Origin: Parietaria judaica
Lineage: Eukaryota; Streptophyta; Magnoliopsida; Rosales; Urticaceae
Assembly: GCA_954871525.1 (NCBI GenBank)
Contig: OX940864.1
Coordinates: forward strand, 19,152,001-19,216,000
DNA length: 64,000 bases
Direction of reading: 5' to 3'
Shown: positions 23,319-35,700 of the stretch, one piece after another
How the letters are laid out: each line of letters opens with the position of its first letter
Numbering within the stretch: position 1 is the stretch's first letter
Notes under the pieces: generated by a model
Told to the model about the DNA's origin: nothing
Seen by the model: only the letters and a program-made list of their open reading frames with translations
Database searches by the model: none
Position numbers and translations under genes: made by a program

Positions 23319-26203
23319 ATGGTCGAAGCTGTTTACACAGCCGGAGGCGGGGCCGGCCTCCGAGCGTTCGGCCGGCACGTGCTTCTCGGCCGGTGGCTCA
23401 CGTTCTTCGCGTCGATGCTTATCATGTCGGTGTCGGGAGCGACGTACATGTTCGGACTCTACTCCTCCGACGTGAAGTCCTCGCTCGGGTATGACCAGAC
23501 TACCCTTAACCTCCTCAGTTTCTTCAAGGATCTTGGGGGCAACGTTGGGATCGTAGCCGGCCTTATCAACGAGGTCACGCCGCCGTGGGTCGTCCTTGCT
23601 GTTGGCGTCGCCATGAACTTCTCCGGCTACTTCATGATCTGGCTCGCCGTCGTCGGCAAAATCCGACGGCCCGGGATCTGGCAGATGTGCCTCTACATCT
23701 GCGTGGGAGCGAACTCGCAGACGTACGCCAACACCGGAGCTATGGTCACTTCCGTCAAGAACTTCCCCGAGAGCAGAGGAAGCGTTATAGGTGCTTAATC
23801 CTAATTACATTATCTTTAAACATGTTTAATTACTAAGAAGCTAACAAATAAATGTGTACTTTGAGTTGAACTGAATTTTGAATTTTCTTTCCATTTTTTT
23901 TATTCAAAATTAGAATTTTTAGATTCCAGATTTTGAGTTTTAAATAAATAATTAATGTAAAGTGTCTATCATGGTCCACATTAATTAGCTAATATATAGA
24001 TTAGTGTCCTTTTAAACTCCAAATTTCAAAGTCCAAAGTTCGTTATAAAAAAATAAAATAAAAACAAAAAAACAAACAAAATTAGGACTCGGTACCGTAT
24101 TTAAAAAAAAAATTGAAATATAATCTAAATTCTGAGACACCATATTAACACCTTTAATAATAAAATAATAATGATAAGTAGTGTTAAAAGTGAGATTATA
24201 ACTCATTTATATAGAAATTGTCTAGATAAATTAGTAAACAAAATTTGTCCCAAAGATTTTGTAGCACTAAACAATATTTTCATGACAAAAATATACCGTT
24301 TAGTCACTTTATTCATTATATATAAACCATGCAAAATATTATAATTGCACTCTATGGCCTCAATAATTATGTGCATAATTAACACTAAATTAATTAATCT
24401 AACTATAATAATATAGGGCTTCTCAAGGGCTTCGTCGGACTCAGCGGAGCCATAATCACTCAGCTCTACCACGCCTTCTACGGCAACGACTCGCAATCTC
24501 TGATCCTCCTCATCGCCTGGCTTCCGGCAGTGGTTTCCGTTGTCTTTCTCGGGATAGTTCGGATCATCAAATCGGTTAAGAGACAAGAGAAAGAGATTAG
24601 GGTTTTCTACAAGCTACTCTACATCTCTCTTGTCCTAGCCGGGTTTCTCATGGCCGTGATCATACTACAAAACCGGTTAGGGTTTAGTAGGGTTCAGTAC
24701 GTCGGGGGGTCGACAGTCGTGATCCTGTTGATGTTCTTGCCCGTCGTCGTCGTGTTGAGGGAAGAGTTCAAGCTCTGGAAGAGCGCTGACGGAACAGTTA
24801 AAATTATCCCCGAGAATCAGACCCAAGAAGAGAAGGTCGTCGAGGAACGCGATCGTTTGCCGGAGAGAGCTTCGTCCTCTTGTTGCCATGGCGCGCTGAG
24901 CCCACCGGCGATGGGTGAGGATTACACGATCCCGCAGGCGCTCTTCAGCCCCGATATGTTGATCATTTTTGTGGTGACGTTTTGTGGTGCTGGCGGGACT
25001 CTGACGGCAATCGATAACCTCGGGCAGATCGGACTTGCTTTGGGGTACCCAAAGCATAGTACGAGCACCTTCATTTCCCTCGTCAGCATCTGGAACTACC
25101 TCGGCCGAGTAACGGCCGGCTTCGTGTCTGAAATCCTCCTCACAAGGTAGATACAATCATACTAGTGGCGGAACCAGAATTTTAATTGATATAAATCACG
25201 AGAAAATTTAAAATGAAGCACACAAAGAAATAAAAAAAACCTAGCAAGCAAAACTGATCATCATATATCTCTATCTATTTCTATTATCTATTTCTATTAA
25301 AGACTATAAGTGTAAGTATAGGTTACTTTTAATACTTTTTAATTTCGACTTAATTTAAATGATTTTTTTTCCTTTTATAATTTATTTTTGGTACTGTAAA
25401 ATAAATTAGTTTCCATTCTATCTTTTTGCAATTAAAAATTATTATGAAAATATTGATACATAACATCATACATAGAATAGAATAGTTAAATATTTATATG
25501 TATACATTAATATTATGCATTTAGAAATTTGTTTAGTTTATGTCTTGATGGTCAAAAATCATTTGTAACTGTAAGAAAATTAATTAAAATTAATATATAT
25601 GTATAGATGATATGAAACTAATCTTTGAATTGAACCTTGATTCTTGAAAGGTACAAATTCCCGCGCCCGCTGATGCTCACCGGCGTCCTCCTCCTCTCGT
25701 GCGCGGGCCACCTCCTCATCGCCTTTGGTGCCCCCAACGGCCTCTACTTAGCCTCTGTCATCATCGGCTTCTGTTTCGGCGCTATGTGGCCACTCCTCTT
25801 CGCCATCATCTCCGAGATCTTCGGCCTCAAATACTACGCCACGCTGCACAATTGTGGCGGCCTGGCCAGCCCCATCGGCTGCTACATCCTCAACGTCCTC
25901 GTCGCTGGCCGCCTCTACGATCGTGAGGGCCGCCGCCAGCTGGCAGCGCTTGGGCGCACCCGCCAGCACGGCCAGGACCTAACGTGCGACGGCGTTCGCT
26001 GCTACAGATCATCTTTCGTAATTATCACTCTGGTCGCTCTGCTCGGGAGCGTCGTGTCGTTCGTCTTGGTGCTCAGAACGCGAAAATTCTATCAAAGCGA
26101 CATCTACAAAAAGTTCAGGGAGGAAACTGACAGTAGCGAAAAGGGCGTTTCGACTTTGGCTGAGCCGGAGTCGAAACCGCCTTTAAACCATACAAGCTCT
26201 TGA
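23319..26203 (+). CDS. Nodulin-like major-facilitator protein (NFD4-like)
   Basis: Three exons, 23319-23790, 24417-25146 and 25651-26203, all GT-AG, total 584 residues, normal for the family. The start is the first in-frame ATG (MVEAVYTAGGG). About a dozen hydrophobic segments are visible. N-terminal nodulin-like signatures are RWLTFFASMLIMSVSGATYM, FGLYSSDVKSSLGYDQ and NLLSFFKDLGGNVGI; the second half has GYPKHSTSTFISLVSIWNYL, GRVTAGFVSE and CFGAMWPLLFAIISEIFGLK. A long hydrophilic loop (around residues 310-355) separates the halves. Family members are plasma- or organelle-membrane MFS proteins with mostly unknown substrates; NFD4 itself was found in karyogamy mutants. Exons are much more GC-rich than introns. 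A short upstream ORF precedes the start. Confidence 0.92.
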
Positions 26204-26681
26204 AAATGTTATAGGGAAAATCTTAGAGCTTAAAAATTACATAATCTGAAATTATTAAGAACAAGTGTAAAACTTGGAAATCAAAGTCATACTAATGATT
26301 TTGGATTATATGTTATATATTTTTTTTCTTCACAATAAAAAATTTTAAAGCCTTTTGATAGTCGATAGAGTAATTAACAATATTTAAAGTGCCCCCGCGA
26401 CCGACGGTTTGCCAGCAGCAGACCGAAATTTGTGAGGTGTTTGCATAAAAAACGACCGGAGCCGACCCGTTTTATGGTTTGATGAGGGACTGAGTAAGCT
26501 AATTAAGTTTTAAAAAATTAAAATTTTAGGAAGGTAAAAGGGTGAAAGTAAAGTCATAAAAAATATATATTAGTTGCAAGTCTTGGCCAAACTAGTCGTG
26601 CAGGTTGCCCGCCTGGACCGTTTTGGCTCATTCCGTTTATCCAAACGGACGGGTTTATCATCACCGATCGCGGAACCGGGG

Positions 26682-26719
<38 letters not shown>

Positions 26720-27018
26720 CATCGACATGCAAATCGAGGGGACCATCTTCGGAAAAAGATAAAATAAAAGTATTTAGCAAAAAATAAAATTATATATATA
26801 TTCGTATTTCGTACACATTATATTCATGGCATCTTGGCATGGTATCATGGAAATATATAATAATTGAATTCCCATTTTAGCAAAACTGTTACATATATAC
26901 ATCGATTTGATCACATGTGATTCTCGAAATCTCCTTTCGTTTTCTTCCATGGATTTCTTCTCTTGTCTCTCACGCATATTTAATATTCTTAAAATAAAAT
27001 AAGTTAAAGAGTTTTTAT
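26204..27018. other. 3' flank and spacer
   Basis: No gene seen. Contains a (TA)n run near 26685-26716. Confidence 0.4.
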
Positions 27019-27781
27019 TAGGGCTGAAAATTTTGTCACCGTTTCCCGGTTTCGTCCCGGTTCCGGAACGGTTAAAAAAAATAATAGGGAAATTGTGTTT
27101 TAAACGGGGAACCGGTACTTCCCGGTTCCCGATTTTCGGAACCAGAACCGGGAATCAAAACCGATTTTCCTGATTTTTGGTACCGGTTCCGGTTTTAAAC
27201 TACATGTCGTTTTTTTTTTTTTGTATTTTTAATGTCGTTTTAGTTTTACATGTCGTTTTTTTCACTTAAGGTTGTTTTTTACCCGTAAAAAACTAGGGTT
27301 CTTTTTCAACTTTTCATCAGCCTCCTTCTTCCTTACACGAATAATTTCTCTCTCCCCTGCGATTCTTGCTTGCGACTCATTCTCCTCTTCCTGTGACAGT
27401 GCGCCGACGCCGAGCATTCCTCTCTTACGGCCAAATCTGCACCGTCAAGGTATTCCTCTCTCTCTCAAGACATTTCGATTTCCTCTTGCGATTTGGATAG
27501 GGGATTTAGGGTTCCGATTTCGATTTCGATTGTCAACAATTTTGCAGGCTACTCCTCAACACTCTTCGCCAAGCCTTCCTCTCCTACGGCCTGACAGAGT
27601 GCTTCAAATATTATCACGATTTTTTTCACGATTATTTCACGGTTCCGGTTTTCAAAAAAAGCGGGAAATATGCACAGACACAAAAAAGCGGGAACCGGTA
27701 GCATAATTAAATTTCCCGAATATTTGGGATAGGTACTAAAAAAATAAAATCTCCCGGTTCCTGATTCGGGTTTCACCCCTA
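27019..27781. mobile_element. hAT-like CCGG-rich element (copy C)
   Basis: Left end TAGGGCTGAAAATTTTG; right end CACCCCTA. The flanking 8-mers GTTTTTAT (27011-27018) and GTTTTTAC (27782-27789) differ at one base. Ends carry CCGGTTCCGG/GGGAACCGG words. The middle (27290-27600) is a pyrimidine-rich stretch with TTCATCAGCCTCCTTC and TTTAGGGTTCCGATTTCG; it looks like a captured gene leader, but no protein was recognised. Confidence 0.78.
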
Positions 27782-27789
27782 GTTTTTAC

Positions 27790-30133
27790 AGTGTGTCACG
27801 AAGTTACTGAATGATAGAGAAATATATAAATGTTAATTAGTCAGGGGAGCATCTCTTCGTTATCACCGATTCAGGGGAGCTTCACTGAGTCAGTCTCAGA
27901 ATTCTGCAGATTCAGTCTCAGAGTATCACACAGGGATCATCAGATAGTTAGGGGAAGCATCTCTCTTCGTGCAGTCTCACAATTGTACACACTCATAAAA
28001 CATTATCAAGAATGGTCAAATAGTCTGTATAATTTAGACACATTCAAAGCTCCTTAACCTTAAAAACTGTTTAAAATTTATCCAAAATTTTATATTTAAT
28101 ATTTTTTTATTGTAAAAATTTGTATGAAAATAAAATTTTTAAACGCCCATCTCAAGGCCGAATGAAGGACACACAACACAAGCTAACTTGACAGAAGCCC
28201 ATCTCAATGCCCAATCAAATAAAAACAACTAAAATGTTTTCAAATAATTCATGTGTAAATAATGGACATTTATCTCATCTAATCACTTTAAATATTTGTG
28301 ACAATATTCATCACCAATTTTGATTTTGCAACAAATTATTTCTTGTTAATTTTAAATGATGTTCTCTTTTATACGTTAAAGCATGTATACATTTTTTTCT
28401 CAAAAAAATACATTTTAACTTTCTTTTTTAATACACGCGAGAATGAAGGATATTTTTGTCAATACGTATTTTTCAAATTTGTGAGCTAAAGTTTATAGAA
28501 AAATAAGTTCACTTGTATAAACGTATAGAAACTCATTACGAATAGCCGACAAACTTATTTTGCGGCCACATTCTTCAAAGATCACAAACTCGCAACGGGA
28601 CCCTAAGAGTTATTTTTTCTTCTAAAAACTACAAAAAGAATAAGATTGGAATAATAGGAGCCCAGTGGTGATGTGCTTCCTATTTCAGTTCACTACAATT
28701 ACCGCATGTCAAGATAAAAACTAATTCCCTAATCAGGAAACGGAAAATCGACGAAATGAAAAGTAAATTTGTATGAGAGATATGTGCACTTGTTCCAACT
28801 CGTACATCTTCGCCATAATTACTAACTACAACTCTCACTTTCTCGTGTGCTACAAACACAACAAAAAGTGGGAAACAAAAATATAAGTTGGATTAGTTTG
28901 ATTACTCTACTTAGATACTTAAAGCAATTTTGATAAATTTAGCTTAGCTTCACGGCCCAACATTCTACTCACAAATGTCGCAGAAGCCATCACGTGGTTC
29001 TTCATAGGGAGCAATCCTCATCCAACAAACGACTTGTCGTTTAGAGAGTAAATAATGAAAACGACAGCTTTGGGTTTGAGAGGCATGTGGTAGAATATCT
29101 TAATGCGAAAGAAAAGAGAGGAGAGAGTACGTACTGACATGTTTCAGATATATCTATAATCCAATTCATTCCCCACCTACTGTCCATCATCTTCAATTTT
29201 GCCGACACTTATATACGGCTTTATATCCCTTCGGATAAAATTGTATATTAAAATCATTTCTATTTGTAGATAGACATAATTAATATAGTCAAACTCAAAA
29301 TAATGAATTACCAATAGTTATATTCTCCACAAGAACGAAGTTCTCACGATCACTTATCGTGGATAACTTGATCGTTTTTGGTTTTATAGAGATTATATCA
29401 AAAAAATATTTCTTACAATTATATAATATTATTGGTTTATCAAAAAGTAATAATAAAAATAATGATAAAAAAATAACAAAGGAGCCCTTCATAAATTTTA
29501 TAAATATTATTTATTCGTCAATTTTTTTTTTTTTTAAATATATTGATAATTCAAGAAATGAATACAGAAATAAAACTTGAAATACTATATTGTAAATACA
29601 TATCAATATAGTTAAATAAGTTATCCATCAATAATATTTTACCATAGGAATTGATGTTAATATATACCCATATAATAAATATTATAATTTATAAAAAAAA
29701 AATATCGATAAATCTTACGAATACCATGTCTTTAAACTCATCACTCATAGAAAAAAATGGCAAAATCGACCGTCGTTTCTCATCGATGACGATATCTTAA
29801 ATTTTTATTATGTATCTTACAGATTATCCGTTAACTTTTTAATTGGTTGTAAGAAAGTAATTTTATAATTGACCAATGAGTATTAATAATTTTACACTGT
29901 ATAATTTGTTTGCACATGTTATAAAAATATAAATATAAACATAAATCATATATTGTAATGTAAAAATTTATTGATAAGAAATATGTCTATAAAAATTAAA
30001 TATTCCACTAATTAATCATGTTATAAGGTATTTAAGCTTTAAATATTTTTTTTTGTATATTAAAAAAATCGAATCATAAGTATTAATAGTCCGAGTACAT
30101 TGATGAGAGTGGTTACCAAACGATAAATTAACG
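27790..30133. other. Intergenic AT-rich DNA, no gene seen
   Basis: Short AT-rich open frames (for example 28298-28489, 29295-29580) have no family features on either strand. No tRNA or repeat array was found. Confidence 0.45.
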
Positions 30134-30238
30134 AAATACCCATTTTGTGCAAACCTTTTAAAAAACTACCCATTATGAGTAGTTTTTTACACACACAATG
30201 GGTAGTTTTTTAAAAGGTTTGACACAAAATGGGTATTT
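30134..30238. repeat. Short foldback repeat
   Basis: AAATACCCATTTTGTG, then AAACCTTTTAAAAAACTACCCA, returns as the reverse complement after about 20 bp, giving arms of roughly 40 bp. Further TGGGTAGTTTTT copies follow at 30196 and 30260. Probably a small MITE remnant. Confidence 0.6.
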
Positions 30239-30521
30239 CTTGCAATTTCCATGAATACTGGGTAGTTTTTATAAATACTTGAACACCCGTATCTATGAAC
30301 CAACTAAACTATTTAAGGTACGTGACAAATAAAACAAATAATTCTTACATTACAAACGATAGCGGTATGTAAAAATTCACCGATAACTGCAAATTACCGA
30401 GAAACTATATATGATTTTCGTCAAAATTCGTAACATTTATCACTAATACTTTGGTAAGTGAGAGCATAATGGTGTGTTTGTTTCTAATTTTTCCTTGATA
30501 AATGATAATTTGGGTTTGATT

Positions 30522-31347
30522 TAGGGCTGAAACCATAACCGGGAATCGGGAATTTGACTATTTTTTGTCCCTGTCCCGGAAAAATAAGTCTGTCCCGGTT
30601 TTGGTTCTGGTTCTGAAAAGTCCTTGTTTTTGTTTTAAATCAAAACCGGGACCGGGACCGGGACCGGGACACAGATTAAAATCCCAATTTTTTTAGGACC
30701 AAAATTCAGGACGAAAACCGGGACAAATCCGAGACAAAATCCAAGATAGAAACATGAAAAAAACCAGATCCAAAATGCAAATTACCAAATCCGAGTAAAT
30801 CCAAAATGTAAAATACTAAATCCGAGTACAAAAGCAAAATACAAAATAAACAATTGCAAGATCCGAGTTCACGTCGTGAACTTCACAATGCCAAATCCAA
30901 ATCTCAATGCAAAAATCCGAGTCTAAAATGCTAAATAGTAAATATCGAGTACAAACAAATTATTTTTTTATAACAAAACGACATATAAGAAATAACATGT
31001 TAAATAAAATACCGAGTAATGGTTGAAAAATAAATGACATGTTAAAATAATGGGCTAAAGAAAAAAATAATGGATTAAAACCCTAATAGTAAACGACTTA
31101 TAAGAAATGACATGCTAAAAAAACGACAAACTTATAACAAAACGACATAAAACCGGAACCGGGACAAGAAAACCGGGAATTTCAGATTTTGAATTGGTTT
31201 TGGTTTTGGTTTTTCAAACCGGAACCGGGACGTCCCTTTTTAGGTTATAGTAAAAAGAAAAAAAAACTGATTTTTTGCCAAAAACGGTCCGATACCGGGA
31301 CCAGAACCGGGACGAAACCGGCAACCGAGTACAAAATTTTCACCCTA
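30522..31347. mobile_element. hAT-like CCGG-rich element (copy D)
   Basis: Left end TAGGGCTGAAACC; right end TTTTCACCCTA. Flanks GTTTGATT (30514-30521) and ATTTGATT (31348-31355) agree at 7 of 8. Ends contain tandem GGGACCGGGACCGGGAC and AACCGGGAC words. The middle has repeated CAAATCCGAGT and AAAACGACAT phrases. No transposase. Confidence 0.78.
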
Positions 31348-31359
31348 ATTTGATTAATT

Positions 31360-31562
31360 AAGATCCGACACAATATTGAATGGCCTGCATTTATATGGAA
31401 GGCAATAATTAATTTTCGGGACCAAAAATAGTGGTGCCAAATGACACATTTGCTTCATTAATATCTCTCGTGAACTTAAATGTATTCACGTACAAAAGTT
31501 ACCCCCAAGGTAATAAAAATAAAGTCCATTTTATTTAAGTGCAAAGATGTCAAACGACGATC

Positions 31563-31618
<56 letters not shown>

Positions 31619-32298
31619 CAAATGATATGACATGATATGATTCATATGAATAAAAGTTTTTCTCGCTTTGTGAATCTAATAATATTTATGTATAAATATT
31701 TCGTTTTTTTTTTTTTTGCATATTTTGTAGCAAGAGTGGAACTAAATCTCCAATCCTTCAAAACGCACTACAACCGGTCATAAAAGTTCATTTACTCAAT
31801 TTATGAGTGGCACTATTCTCGATTATTGAATACAAGTTAAATTTGAACTCCTTAAAACACCTAGCATCAAATAATCTCAATTAATTTAAAGAGATTAAAG
31901 ACAAAATCAAACAAAAAGTCTTTTACTAAGGTCTAGAAACGTCTTATTATCACTTTCACCACTAATTATATGCACATTGCGGAACTAAGCTCAATTGAAA
32001 AAGCATAGGCCCAAGTCTTTTTATAGTGACAAATATTTTTAAGTTTCACATGCAGCTTAAATGTACCAATTTTAATTTTCACTTTACAACTACCTAAATG
32101 TACTCAAAGTCACAAAAAATAGCATATATCTTCAATAAAATAAAACTAAATTACATTTACTATTGAATGAAAAAAAAAAAAACCTTGAGTGATCTACGCC
32201 GTTCCATTTACATACAGCTTGAGTGAAATTCGTAATCCTCAACCCTATATTTCTTTGTTAACGTTACTTATAATATATATGAAATCGGATACTATCAA
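31360..32298. other. Intergenic DNA with a TA microsatellite
   Basis: A (TA)n microsatellite spans about 31567-31613. Nothing else recognised. Confidence 0.45.
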
Positions 32299-33010
32299 TG
32301 TTGGTAACGTCGTCCCGAAAACTATACCAACACGCAAAAATTGCCTAGATTAACAAATATGCGAATAAAGTAAAAGACAAGTGAATACGCGATATTTGGT
32401 AATGCAATTTGCGAACTTTTCGTGGGAATCTACTCTGCGGGGCACTGACCTAGACACTTTATTCCACTGGAAAACATTCAAAAATATTACACGATTATAC
32501 GAGATACTTAATTAAGTTTCAAAAGGGAACAGATAACTCCCTCTTAGGACCAGGCGCAGTTGGTGATCCAACTCCAGGGAAAAAGTGTGCTTCTCTTCAA
32601 ATCGATCTTGCGATGCTTCAATTGTCGAAACAACCAGTCGTCACTCCACGAATAAGATCTCTACAAATAAATAGAAGGGATGATATTACGTCCAAAGTGC
32701 TCGATCTTGGCATCCATATAAGGCAAAGAAAGATTTCACGATCTCTGTGATTAAAGACTCTAACGGATACCTTCAATCAAATTGTTTCAAAGAGATCCAG
32801 CTCCAATCAGAACTTGATGACGCATGAGCTGACAAATCGTGGCAATATTCTGATGAGGATCGTTGACTCCTGTAGCATATCTCTTCCGTAAATGCGTAGA
32901 TCTTTAGCATACTTGTCCATTCCGTTGTTATTTTGACAATTGTCTTCTAACTGTTTTTATACATAATGACAAAAACAAAAAACTAAACAATATTCTTACA
33001 ATATACAGTG
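32299..33010 (-). mobile_element. LTR-like segment (possible Copia solo LTR)
   Basis: Plus strand begins TGTTGGTAACGTCG at 32299. Read on the minus strand, the segment has a TATTTATTTGTAG promoter-like site (about 32665), a moderately GC-rich transcribed-looking stretch, AATAAAG (about 32462) and the terminus TTACCAACA, which suggests an LTR in minus orientation. The opposite border and target duplication were not found. Confidence 0.3.
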
Positions 33011-33879
33011 ATAAGTTAAGAATATAAATATATATATGTATATCGTCCCTTCTATTTATTTGTAGAGCAAATAAAAAAATATATGAATAAACAATTTACT
33101 AAATTACTATAGTAATTATTTTCTCAAAAAAATTAAATATATTTGTCAATTCAACATATAGGAAATATTTCTGAATCGAACTTAGTCATATATATATATT
33201 TCTGGTTAAGGCAGCTTTGGAATATATTGTTATTCATAGCTTAGGATTATATATATATATAATTAGTTAATAATACCCTTTCTATTTATTTCGTAAAATA
33301 GCTGTGAATAAAATGTATATTACTATTATATATAATCGTTATAACGAGGGACAAAGCCCCACTCTTGCTGGCTTAGGGTTTTTGGTTCCCTAGGAAGCCT
33401 AACACATCTGAATTTGGAGAGATATGTGTTGCTATCATTGCATAAATGTTGCATACATTGCAAATGATTTTGGCTCTATTTTTTGCAGCAACATTTACAT
33501 TGCATGTGTTATCATGCAATATATATCTGCCACACACTGTTCCCACTAGGCCATAATGTTTTTATTTTATCTCCCATGAAATCTTAGATCCAACCATATT
33601 ACTCATTTTTTAAAATGTTCACAAGGGACGGGCAAGCCACGGAAACCGCACCTCGGTTTTTCTTAGGTGTAGAAATCCTTGTCCGGCTTTTCTTTTGGCG
33701 CAACAGTTTGTGCCCGGGTTTAATTAAACACAAGAAACAAATCTTAACTTTTAAAAATATATTAAAAATAAGTAATTATTTGAGTGCATACTGTACCGTA
33801 GTTTAAACCATAAATAGGCTAGGTATAAGGGTGGCTTTGGCCGATCCATTTTTCTAGAAGTTTTGAGATTTTTTTTTAA

Positions 33880-34074
33880 TTAAATAAAATATATGTTTCT
33901 GCCTAAGAAATTTGCATGTACGACCCTTTCAACAATGGTTAGCCCCTTCATGTAACTATATCCCAGTTCCGTAACTAGCCTGAGCATAAGATGATTGCAG
34001 ACGCCCGCCGCCCCAACCGAAACAGGATACGATGGGCAATGATCAGCTGGGGCAACCCACGCCGCTTCCATCTG
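33880..34074 (-). pseudogene. Orphan coding-like fragment, family not recognised
   Basis: On the minus strand, TTTTTCAG (a good splice acceptor) is followed by a 63-codon frame starting MEAAWVAPADHCPSY and containing GAAGVCNHLMLRLVTELGY, ending in a TAA. Base composition (about half GC) is clearly above its surroundings, as for an exon. No partner exon could be linked. It may be a captured or decayed gene piece. Confidence 0.3.
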
Positions 34075-34433
34075 AAAAACTGATACTCAAATGATAAAAT
34101 GAAATATAACAATTTGAACTTACTCTTTAGGAATGATCTTGATCAAAAGAGAATTTTAATGGAAGCATTACATTTGTTCCACTAATTGATTATAAAGCTA
34201 GATGTCTAAACTTTATAATTACAAATACATTTCATTGTCTGGCCATAATATATAGGATGGGAATCACAAAGGTACATCACAAAAACACAACACAAAGATT
34301 GCTAATAATGTTCATCACATTTTTCTCAATGGCTACAAACTATATATTTTGATGATACATCGATACCTATAATAAAACATAAGAACTTTATCATTTTAGC
34401 TAAATCTAACACTCTCACTCCAAAGATGCATCT

Positions 34434-35552
34434 TCATCCATGTATTTTCTTGACCTACAAAACAAAAACAAAACAAAAAAAGGAGATTTTTTATGAATAA
34501 TCTAGAGACATTTCTTCATTATATTACAGAAATCTAAAGTCACAAAGTCATAATCTTCATAAGTGAGTAAGTGTTTGATAATGATATTTTTGGCTTAAAA
34601 TGATTAAATGGTCTTCCAAGATAATGATCATCAGTCAAAAGACTCAAAATAGTTCAACTTTTTAAAAGAGATCAACTTGCAAGATCACATTATATCTTCT
34701 GTTGGTTAAAACAGTTTCACTTTCTAAATGAGATGTAAGAGCGCATTAATAACCATCTTTTCTTAGGTAAAGAGCTAACAAAAATCAAAACAATACCCAA
34801 GTTGAGAAATTCAACCATATATATATATTAATTTCTTAGCTTAGAATGATTAGATGATTGGCCTTCAAAAGATAATCATCAGTAAAAACAAATCCATTTT
34901 TCAAAAGAAACTTGCAATGTCGCATTATTATCTCTTCTAATTAGTTAAAGTATTACAAAAATCAAACAAAACCAGGTTAAGAAGTTCAACCACACACAAA
35001 CAACATACATATATATATATATATATTATTTTTAGCTTTTTCAAAAGATCAGCTTGCAAGATCACATTAACCCTCTTGGTTAAAGAATAACAGAAAGAAA
35101 AACAAAACCCAAGTTGACAAATTCAAGTAAATATATATATATAAGTATCTAAGTATAATAATCACCTTTCTCCCAAAGCCAGTGAGTTTGGATTGAGGAA
35201 TGTTCAAAGTGGTGTGTCTGCTTCGTCGAGTGCGATGAGAATGGTCGGGTGGCGGGATCGACGAGTGAGTCTCTGGTCCTCTGTAATCAATATCAATTCT
35301 CACTTGATCATCATCATGATCTGATGACGATGATGATGATTCCCCTATAAATACAACCGGTAATCAATTACAATATGTTTTTTAGATTAAAGTTTAAAAA
35401 GTTTGTGACTTGAATCAAATAATCAGTACCCTAAACGCTAAACAAGTATGTAATCATACATACGTATATATGGAAATTATACCTATTGACAAGTAAGGAG
35501 CAAGAAAGAGGAAGAGGAAGAAGATGGTGGTGAATCTAGACTTGAACTCCAT
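34434..35552 (-). CDS. Small secreted-peptide precursor (putative signalling peptide)
   Basis: Three exons, 35552-35483, 35344-35166 and 34454-34434, GT-AG, 89 residues. Residues 1-26 form a typical signal peptide (MEFKSRF, then TTIFFLFLFLAPYLSI). A Ser/Asp-rich acidic stretch (27-39) leads to RIDIDYRGPETHSSIPPPD (about 40-58), then basic RTRRSR. The C-terminus is QSKLTGFGRKVKKIHG. An acidic residue directly before Tyr (IDY) is the context used by plant tyrosylprotein sulfotransferase, and Pro-rich DY peptides with basic flanks are typical of sulfated peptide hormones (PSY, CIF, RGF types). It does not clearly match any of these consensus sequences. The last exon codes only six residues, but its acceptor has a strong pyrimidine tract; without that splice the frame runs on into AT-rich sequence. 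Function is inferred. Confidence 0.65.
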
Positions 35553-35599
35553 GGATATATTGATCAATGATGATGGTAATATATATGTAGATAATTGTT

Positions 35600-35700
35600 T
35601 TTCAAGAGACTTAAACGGTTTTGGTCATATATAATGAAAGAGATATATATAGAGAGAGAATGAATGAATGAATGAATGAGAGAGAGAGAGAGAGAGGGTT
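35600..35700 (-). promoter_or_regulatory. Promoter region of the small peptide gene
   Basis: On the minus strand, CT-rich tracts and four ATTC repeats (35660-35697) lead into TATATATATCTC (about 35642-35655), a plausible TATA box about 95 bp before the ATG. Judged from sequence pattern only. Confidence 0.35.
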
